Source of the DNA: JBBAEA01 sp041656175
GTDB taxonomy: Bacteria; Myxococcota_A; Bradymonadia; UBA4248
Length of the DNA stretch: 20,944 nt
Direction of reading: 5' to 3'
Assembly (NCBI GenBank): GCA_041656175.1
Contig: JBBAEA010000053.1
Coordinates: forward strand, 1 to 20,944
A program made the position numbers and the translations under genes. Positions 14,657 to 20,944 of the stretch are shown one piece after another. Below the pieces are notes generated by a model that was not told where the DNA came from, did no database searches, and saw only the letters and a list, made by a program, of their open reading frames with translations. The stretch's first letter is position 1. Each line of letters begins with the position of its first letter.

Positions 14657-17269
14657 TTACTCATTGGGCAGTACCTTCTCTACGACGTGTTTTTGTACCC
14701 ATCCACTGCGTCCATCCATCATTGTAATTTTTAGCCAATCACCTCGTTGTTCCTCGATTTTGACCTCGCGTCCTTGGAGCAAAGGCTGTGCTAGCGCGTC
14801 GGCGGCACCGAGGCTATCAGCGAGTTTGAGTGAGCATTCTTGGGTGATGATGGCATCAGCGTCATTGATGTTGCGGGCAAGGTAAACTGACGCTAGAAGC
14901 CAAAGCCAAAGCAGGAAAGGAATCGTTGATAAAAAGCGTAAACCACGCGTTGTGGAGCGAGACTGTGACCACGGCAAAACGAGAATAACGCCAAGAGCAA
15001 AAAGTAGGGCAGCGATGAGCAATCGCATGGACTCTGTCAAACTATCGTTTAAGAAAAACACCGTTGAAAACGTCGCTATATCTCCTTGTACTCGACTGTT
15101 TTCGCCTAATTGTTCTCGAATATAGCGCAAGTTTTTTAGCGCCTGTGCGTCTTGCGGGGCTATCGCGAGTGCGCGGCGATAGGCGAGTGTGGCTTGACCG
15201 AGGTCTTGTGCTAAAAGCGCGGCATTACCCCAATCGCGGTGTATAGCAGCAGAATTCGGGTGTTTTTCGGCTAAGGTTTTAAAAATGATCGCCGCTTTTT
15301 TGAATTGAGCCACGCGGTGTGTACGGTTATCCTGTGCTAGTGCTTGGCTGTAGATCTCGCGTGCTTCATCGAGGGAGGCGAAATCGTGCTCTTGCGCAAA
15401 TGCATCTGTGCTTGGCACTAAAGTAAATATACAAGCTAAAACAATGGTTAAACTCGCAATATACCGCTTATAGATCTCGGGTGTTTTGCGCTGAATTTCG
15501 TTTTTTAGTTCCGCAAGTAGTGCGTTTGGTAGCTTCTCACTAGCAGACTTGGGGTCGTAGGCATAAACCTCTATGCGCTGTAAAACGCTTTGTAGGGCTG
15601 TAGTTTTGCCGCCACAAGCCAAAATAAAGCTATTTGCCGCGTTGTGTAGCGCTGTTGATGCTTCCCGGGCATTCATCGTTTCGGCCTTTGAAATGGCGAG
15701 TTTTAGGGCTTTAGCCGCGTCGCGCAACGCGCTAGTTTCTTCGCTTTGCCTGCGTCGTTTTTGAACAAGAGTGAGTAGTCCCAATAGAGCAAATGGGAAG
15801 CCATATATTGTTATGAGCAGGATGCCGCGATAGGAGGTCACGGGCTCCGCCGACAGCGTTTGCTCCCTTGGTGAGAGACCGAGATCGAGGTTGGCTTGGT
15901 TCCTCAGCGGGCTAGGCTGACTCATGACGCTACCTCCTTGCGCGAGTTCAACTTTGGCGGGGCTATCGTCAAGGGGGCGCGCGCTAACAACGTCTTGTGC
16001 GCCTATGCGCTCAACATCGCTAACCGAAAGAGCGATGGGTTGGCTTCGAACCGTCTCGTATTTTCCTGTCGTAGGGTTAAAAAACGAGAAAGCTATAGGC
16101 GGTATTTCGCGTACCCTGTCGGATTTTATACGCACTGGAATACTAAAACGTTTGGTGTATTTGCCACCGCCCTGCACAATAAGTTCACCAATAGCTTGAT
16201 CATTGGGCAAGGAAAAGAGTTGCTCGGACATGCCAGAGGCCACGTCTAAGGCTGGCAACACAAGTCCATCCATCGATCTTGTGCTCGTGATGTCGATGCT
16301 GAGATTAATCGGGTCTCCCACCTTTACCACGGTGCGATCCGCGGCCACCGAAATTTGGTAGCCCTCGCCAATCGCGTTTGAGAACGAAGCGGGTCGCTGG
16401 CTAGCGGGCAAAGCCTTTACGGTGTAGTTGCGCGCGCGATCTTCAGCCCTGTAAAGTTTGCTATTGCCGCGACCAAAGCCCCAAAAATCATCGTGCATCC
16501 CTTCCTGTAAGTTAGCCCAAACCTGCGATGGAGCTATTTCAAAAACACCGGCCTTTAGCGGCGTTAGCCGCAAGCGAAAGCGAAAACGCCGATATTCCAC
16601 ACCGCGTAGAACGATGTTGTCGCTTTTATAAGGTAGTTGCACGTCGCGTTGTGCTATCTGCGTGTTTAAAAGCTGTTCGTTCCCTTCGGGCTGCACTTCG
16701 CTGTACTCAAATACATCCGACATCTCCAATATCGGCAGGGAAAAGACTTGTTTAACCACGTTTTGGCGCAAATACCACGAAAGCGTCACTTCAAAACTTT
16801 CGCCTACCCAAACCTCGCGATCGGGAAGCTCGAGTTCAAGGCGCATATCTTTGCTAAGTGGGACATCGTTGACCGTAAAGGTCGCCAGCTGTGTTGATGC
16901 TGTCGTTTGACCCTGAGTCGCCGTAATGACAGGAATAGTATAATCGCCAGCGACATTCGCCATAACTTGGTAGTTATACGCAAAACGTACAGTATTTCGC
17001 TCCGTTCTGCGTCCGTTAATGATGGAAGTAAAACGCGAGATCTGCGGGGTCATTCCTATGAAACGTACGCTGGCGTTTTCTATGGCGAAGTCCGATATAA
17101 CGGGTTCGGGCGTTTCTTGAAAATCGGTGAGCAGGAGCGTTAGCGTAAAAGGCATACCTGTATATATGCTCGTTACATCGGTCTTAAACTGTATGCTTTG
17201 CGAGAAGGCAAAGTTTGGTAGCAGCAGAACGATGAAAAATAGCCATATTTTTGTCCAAGATCTTAACAT
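14657..17269 (-). CDS. BatD-BatE fusion protein (aerotolerance operon)
   Basis: The 870 residues combine two proteins that are usually separate. Residues 1-24 are a signal peptide (ending FAFSQ). Residues to about 470 are the BatD 'oxygen tolerance' beta-rich periplasmic region. A membrane segment lies at about 477-500, followed by a basic cytoplasmic stretch. At about 601-626 a second signal-like segment begins KRYIASLTIVLACIF and ends AFAQ. It is followed by TPR-type helices (about 635-735), two membrane segments (about 747-768 and 777-800) and a C-terminal SH3-like domain with GDWLKI and SGWVQ, the layout of BatE. The start has GGAG eight bases upstream. It lies 84 bases after the BatC-like gene in the same direction and should act in the same envelope complex. 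Confidence 0.87.
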   Translation of the reverse strand: MLRSWTKIWLFFIVLLLPNFAFSQSIQFKTDVTSIYTGMPFTLTLLLTDFQETPEPVISDFAIENASVRFIGMTPQISRFTSIINGRRTERNTVRFAYNYQVMANVAGDYTIPVITATQGQTTASTQLATFTVNDVPLSKDMRLELELPDREVWVGESFEVTLSWYLRQNVVKQVFSLPILEMSDVFEYSEVQPEGNEQLLNTQIAQRDVQLPYKSDNIVLRGVEYRRFRFRLRLTPLKAGVFEIAPSQVWANLQEGMHDDFWGFGRGNSKLYRAEDRARNYTVKALPASQRPASFSNAIGEGYQISVAADRTVVKVGDPINLSIDITSTRSMDGLVLPALDVASGMSEQLFSLPNDQAIGELIVQGGGKYTKRFSIPVRIKSDRVREIPPIAFSFFNPTTGKYETVRSQPIALSVSDVERIGAQDVVSARPLDDSPAKVELAQGGSVMSQPSPLRNQANLDLGLSPREQTLSAEPVTSYRGILLITIYGFPFALLGLLTLVQKRRRQSEETSALRDAAKALKLAISKAETMNAREASTALHNAANSFILACGGKTTALQSVLQRIEVYAYDPKSASEKLPNALLAELKNEIQRKTPEIYKRYIASLTIVLACIFTLVPSTDAFAQEHDFASLDEAREIYSQALAQDNRTHRVAQFKKAAIIFKTLAEKHPNSAAIHRDWGNAALLAQDLGQATLAYRRALAIAPQDAQALKNLRYIREQLGENSRVQGDIATFSTVFFLNDSLTESMRLLIAALLFALGVILVLPWSQSRSTTRGLRFLSTIPFLLWLWLLASVYLARNINDADAIITQECSLKLADSLGAADALAQPLLQGREVKIEEQRGDWLKITMMDGRSGWVQKHVVEKVLPNE

Positions 17270-17353
17270 ATTGTTTGCTCCAGTGCTTGTATTGTTGTTG
17301 AGCCAAGCTACCCGTTGTGTGCCGAACCCGAATTTCTACGATCGGGCGCGTTT

Positions 17354-19792
17354 TTACCAGTCCTTGTCTACACCAGAAGCAGCGGCGGCAGGACGTTTTT
17401 CTCTGTTTTTTCTTTGTTTTTCGCGTTCACGAATTTGTTGCAGCTTGTTCTCTGCTTGCTGTTTCGACATTTGCTTGTCTTTTTGCTGCTCTTGCTGCTG
17501 TTCTTGTTCTTGTTTTTGCTCTTGTTTTTGAGGGGGCTGCAAGAGTTCGATGGCTTTCATAAGATGCTCTAGCGCTGTTTTTTGCCCTTGCATACTCTCA
17601 GTAAACAACTGTTGGCCCAGATCCGTTTTTACCTGCCGCATCGCAGCAGCACTCGCCTGCAACTCGCCGCTAGCCTGCGCATAACGCTGTGACATCTCTA
17701 TAGCTTGTTGTTGATTTTGGCTTTGGTTTTGCATTTCGTCGGCTTGCTGCGCAAGGACTTGTGCTAAAGCCTCCGCCATCGTTTCGTGCTGCGCTTCGCG
17801 TTCGCTGAGCGGTTGCAATAAGTTGTTTATAGCCGCTTCGTCGTTTTTTGCGACGAGGGCGGGCGCCTTTTCAGCGGCATCCGCGGTGCTATCCAGTGTT
17901 TTTTCTTGTTGGCGCGCAAGCTCTTTGATGTGTTCAATCACCGAGAAAAACAGCATGCGAAGTTCTTCCACCGTTTTTTGCGCATATTCTGCGGGTGCAT
18001 GCCAGCTTTCTACGCTTTGTATCAGCTGTGCATATTGCATCAGCGCTGGGTTTAGCGGAATAATGGTGCTAGGCTTCAGTTCTGGTGGGCTAGTAGCATC
18101 AACCATTTGTTTTAGCTCGGCGTTTTGTCGCTGCGCAAGAGCGCGTAGTCTCTCTGCATGCTCATAGAGTGCTTGTTGTTCTTTGGCTTGTTCGGCATCT
18201 ACTTCTTCTTGATTCTGCGTAGCTTCAAGCGCTTTGGCGGCTTGCATGGCGATCATGTCGCTCAAGCGCTCTAGGCGTCCTATGTTTTTTTGACTCCCAA
18301 AGCTGAGCATTTTTTGTAGATTTTCAAAGCTAAAAACGGGAGCATCTGCCTGCGCATTGTCTGTGGGAACTGTCGGTATTATATCGCGCATCGTTGTTTG
18401 CTGTGCGTAAATGAGCTCAATTAAGTGGCGCAAATCTGTGAAGCGTTCAGCCGCTTCAGTCAGCTGATCGAGAGCTGTTTCCTCGTCGACGAGAGCTTCC
18501 TTCAAATCATCGTTAGGTAAGGAAATCGTTGCTTTTTGCATAGCGCTTGCAGCTGCTTGTACATAGGGTAAAGCCTGCGAAAGCTGTTGGCGTTGTTTTA
18601 GGATTGCTTCGTTTTGGCTCTCCTCTTCGTTGAGCTCGGCCTTGCTCATGGCGCTAAAGAACGCGTCAATCCTATTGGTTCGTTCAAGTAAGTCGACTTG
18701 CGTATCGCTCAGAAGCTTGGGGTTTAACCAATCGGGAAGCTTTAGCCCTTCTTCGCCCTTTGGAGTGTTCTTGATATCTTTTAAGTTGGCGCGAACTTGG
18801 CTCAAACGCAGTAATTCCGCTTGATCATGAATTAAGTTTTGTAGCGTTTGGACAGGGTTTTGCAGTGCTTCGCGGGCGCGCTTAAGCTGATGAAGAGCAG
18901 CCGTTGTAAGGCGAAGCCCGTCTTCTATGGAGAGTTCTCGCATGCGCGATCTCGCTTGTGCCATACGCTGGCGCGCCTGCTCCAAAAGTGGGCTAACTTC
19001 GTTGAGCTGGAATTTGCGCGTTTGCTCTTCTTGGGAAAGCTGCTCTTCCGTTTTGGCTTCGAGTACGGAGAGTTGGTCAAAGACGATGTCGGCTAGCAAA
19101 TTCGCCTGTGTAAGGCTAAAACGTTGGCTGTTGGCCAAGTTGTTAAACTCGGCGCTAAACTGCAAAGGCTCCTTCTCTGAAGCTTGCTCTTGAATGTTGT
19201 TACTCAGTAAGCGCGTGTTTTCGCGGATCGTTCGCTGTTCTTGGATCAAAGCCTCAAGTTGTCGCTCTAGCGTGTTGTATTTGCTGTTAAGGATATCGCT
19301 AGTTGCTTGTGCACGGCGTAATACTAATTCGAAGTTCACCTTAGCGTCTTCATCGTTTGGGCGCTGTCTTAAGGCATCTCGCAGCCAAGCCGCCGATAGG
19401 CGTAGCTTTTCGATCATCGTGTTGAGCGCTTCTTCGTCTGCCGATTGGGGGTCTCCCATGGCATCGACTTCTTTGGCCAGCGATAATGCGAGGTTATAGG
19501 CGGCATTAAAGCGCAGCTCATTGTCGTTGGCAGCCAGATCGCGTGCCTTCAAAAAACCTTCTCCCGCAAGCGCGAAGTCCGAGCGCTCGAAAGCTTCAAG
19601 CGCTAAGTTATAGATCTCGCGCGGTTTTAGGCTATCGTCCTCATAAGGTGAAGGCGCGGAGGCTTGCTGAACGGCGGAGTCCTGTGCAAAGACCGAGCTG
19701 GGATCTTGCACGGGTATAGGGCTTTGCGCAAAAATATGCGCGGGCATAAGCATAAGGAAGAAGAAAATAATGCTAAAAAGGCGTGCTTTCAT
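17354..19792 (-). CDS. Long BatC-like TPR/coiled-coil protein
   Basis: An 812-residue exported protein between BatB and BatD/E. A signal peptide (ending HIFAQ) is followed by TPR-type helices (about 58-165), then a very long Gln/Glu/Ala-rich helical region with coiled-coil character (about 180-740), a low-complexity Gln/Lys/Glu stretch (about 755-800) and the terminal SGVDKDW. A basic, Gln-rich tail ending in KDW is typical of BatC, and the position fits the BatB-BatC-BatD order. The length is far above that of an ordinary BatC (roughly 250-300 residues), so either BatC has expanded or a coiled-coil protein has been fused in. The start is supported by GAAGG eight bases upstream of the ATG. 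A structural scaffold role in the Bat complex is inferred. Confidence 0.78.
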   Translation of the reverse strand: MKARLFSIIFFFLMLMPAHIFAQSPIPVQDPSSVFAQDSAVQQASAPSPYEDDSLKPREIYNLALEAFERSDFALAGEGFLKARDLAANDNELRFNAAYNLALSLAKEVDAMGDPQSADEEALNTMIEKLRLSAAWLRDALRQRPNDEDAKVNFELVLRRAQATSDILNSKYNTLERQLEALIQEQRTIRENTRLLSNNIQEQASEKEPLQFSAEFNNLANSQRFSLTQANLLADIVFDQLSVLEAKTEEQLSQEEQTRKFQLNEVSPLLEQARQRMAQARSRMRELSIEDGLRLTTAALHQLKRAREALQNPVQTLQNLIHDQAELLRLSQVRANLKDIKNTPKGEEGLKLPDWLNPKLLSDTQVDLLERTNRIDAFFSAMSKAELNEEESQNEAILKQRQQLSQALPYVQAAASAMQKATISLPNDDLKEALVDEETALDQLTEAAERFTDLRHLIELIYAQQTTMRDIIPTVPTDNAQADAPVFSFENLQKMLSFGSQKNIGRLERLSDMIAMQAAKALEATQNQEEVDAEQAKEQQALYEHAERLRALAQRQNAELKQMVDATSPPELKPSTIIPLNPALMQYAQLIQSVESWHAPAEYAQKTVEELRMLFFSVIEHIKELARQQEKTLDSTADAAEKAPALVAKNDEAAINNLLQPLSEREAQHETMAEALAQVLAQQADEMQNQSQNQQQAIEMSQRYAQASGELQASAAAMRQVKTDLGQQLFTESMQGQKTALEHLMKAIELLQPPQKQEQKQEQEQQQEQQKDKQMSKQQAENKLQQIREREKQRKNREKRPAAAASGVDKDW

Positions 19793-19907
19793 CGGGATAC
19801 CTTCTTGCGGCTAAGACTTAGCAAATGCGTGTGTGTTATGAAATGTAATGTGTTAAACATGTAAATATGCTGTGTAGTTCGTAATAGTTTCATGACAAGT
19901 CATAGTG

Positions 19908-20944
19908 TTATTCTTGTGTTTGCTCTTTAGTGCTACGCATAAAAACGCGTGATTCCACGACAGCAAGTGCAAGCAAGGCAAAAATCGCGCAAAGCAAAAA
20001 CCACTGAAATAATTCGACTTTAACGATGCGTGTATCCTCAACATCGGGGTCATCGACTAGGGGCAACACATGCTTTTTCATGATGGATTCCAAATCGAGC
20101 ACTCCCGTTGACGCGGGTATGTACACGCCGTTGGTTTCAAGTGCGATCTCGCGTAGCGTTTTGCCGTCTAATCGCGATATGACATCTTTGCCTGCGCTGT
20201 CGACTATACGCGTTTTGGCGCCAGTTTTGGGGTCAATAACATCTAAAGTGCTACCCGTTTCGGAGCCAAAACCTACGGCAATAATACTCACGCCCGCTTT
20301 GCGCGCGGCTCTAGCCGCTTCGAGCGGATCAGAGTCATGATCCTCGCCGTCACTTATGAGTAAAATCGCTTTGGGTCCTTCTTGCTCGGCGAGCATGTCG
20401 ACGCTACGCGCAAGCGCATCGCCGATGCGAGTGCCGCCGAGCGTGACGCTGTGTATGGAGGCATTATCTAGCGCAAGGCGCAAAAAGCCTTGGTCGACTG
20501 TTAGCGGCGAGAGTACGCTGAGTCTTCCCGCAAAAGCGGCAAGACCAACGCGGTGCTCAACGAGGGTAGGGAGCATGTCGCGTATTTCTGCCTTGGCGCG
20601 TTCCAAGCGGTTTGGCGCGGTGTCGGTGGCTAACATGCTTTTGGAGACATCTAGCAAAATGTAGACGTTCGCCGTTTTCTTGTTGGCTGGTATCGCTTCG
20701 CTTTTCACGGTGTAGGGGCGCATAAGCGCGAGTATGCCAAAAAAGAAAAATAAGGCGATAAACACGTAGCGTAAGATATAGCGTAAGCCCGATTTACGAA
20801 CGACGAGCCGCCGCTGCATTTCAGGGCTAATAAATTCCGCTAAGCGATCGCGTTGGTGAAGACCCAAAAAAAGTAGCAGCATGAGTAGTGCTAGGGCTAA
20901 TACCATCCAATAAACTTGCTGTGGCAATTGAAACTGTATAAACG
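19908..20944 (-). CDS. batB: BatB-type von Willebrand factor A membrane protein (probably 5'-partial)
   Basis: The protein has two N-terminal membrane segments (WMVLALALLMLLL and YVFIALFFFFGIL), a periplasmic VWA domain and a C-terminal membrane segment. The MIDAS metal site is complete: DVSKS at about 93-97, Thr in GGTRIGD at about 166 and SDGED at about 192-196. This is BatB/BatA architecture. The position before BatC fits BatB, with BatA expected upstream. The first in-frame start visible is TTG at 20927, but the frame stays open to the window edge and encodes FIQFQLPQQ before it, so the true start probably lies outside. The VWA domain should bind protein partners in a metal-dependent way. 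A 115-base gap to the BatC-like gene holds no gene. Confidence 0.88.
   Translation of the reverse strand, partial: FIQFQLPQQVYWMVLALALLMLLLFLGLHQRDRLAEFISPEMQRRLVVRKSGLRYILRYVFIALFFFFGILALMRPYTVKSEAIPANKKTANVYILLDVSKSMLATDTAPNRLERAKAEIRDMLPTLVEHRVGLAAFAGRLSVLSPLTVDQGFLRLALDNASIHSVTLGGTRIGDALARSVDMLAEQEGPKAILLISDGEDHDSDPLEAARAARKAGVSIIAVGFGSETGSTLDVIDPKTGAKTRIVDSAGKDVISRLDGKTLREIALETNGVYIPASTGVLDLESIMKKHVLPLVDDPDVEDTRIVKVELFQWFLLCAIFALLALAVVESRVFMRSTKEQTQE

Noticed and set aside
17127..17531. Plus-strand frames rich in Phe, Leu and Cys
   Set aside because: They are the complement of the Gln/Lys/Glu-rich tail of the BatC-like protein. The membrane-like look comes from reading that repetitive DNA backwards.
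1..20944. CRISPR array, tRNA or rRNA genes
   Set aside because: No regularly spaced direct repeats with unique spacers, no cloverleaf-forming sequence and no rRNA-like stretch were noticed by eye. A dedicated tRNA/rRNA/CRISPR scan was not possible.

Overview
The window is about 21 kb of bacterial chromosome with moderate GC content. It carries an aerotolerance (Bat) gene cluster, a type II secretion/type IV pilus-type ATPase, and several cysteine-rich lipoproteins, one of which has the CGNG...DxGExCDG motif common in Myxococcota and Bradymonadota. I infer a Gram-negative 'deltaproteobacterial' lineage such as Myxococcota/Bradymonadota. No rRNA, tRNA or other phylogenetic marker is present, so this assignment is tentative.

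Layout, left to right. Positions 1-5479 hold five minus-strand genes. Read in the direction of transcription they are a CDF cation exporter (4574-5479), a DUF1667 protein (3894-4274) overlapping a GspE/PilB-type ATPase (2099-3901), a Maf nucleotide pyrophosphatase (1188-1754), and a YkuD L,D-transpeptidase (290-1114). A MITE-like element with terminal inverted repeats and a 5-bp target duplication lies between the ATPase gene and maf. Positions 5734-10260 hold one very large minus-strand gene of 1508 codons. It matches no family I recognise, but its C-terminal part looks like an alpha/beta hydrolase with a GYSQG nucleophile elbow. A small lipoprotein gene with a good terminator follows (10387-10818).

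Positions 10819-14656 are a plus-strand island in an otherwise minus-strand window. It has two cysteine-rich lipoprotein genes, and both have interrupted reading frames. The first (11233-12141) has two in-frame TAG codons before its final TAG. The second (12487-14353) is split by one base at a run of seven G, exactly where signal peptide and lipobox must join a large repeat domain with five units of ten cysteines each. The second case looks like a phase-variation switch, recent decay, or a sequencing error. The first looks like a pseudogene or stop-codon recoding.

Positions 14657-20944 are a minus-strand Bat cluster: BatB (VWA domain, probably cut by the window edge), an unusually long BatC-like TPR/coiled-coil protein ending in KDW, and a BatD-BatE fusion. 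These proteins are expected to form an envelope complex linked to stress or oxygen tolerance. BatA, the DUF58 protein and MoxR would be expected just beyond the right edge.

The intergenic regions are rich in GC-rich hairpins and inverted repeats, several of which look like members of dispersed repeat families.
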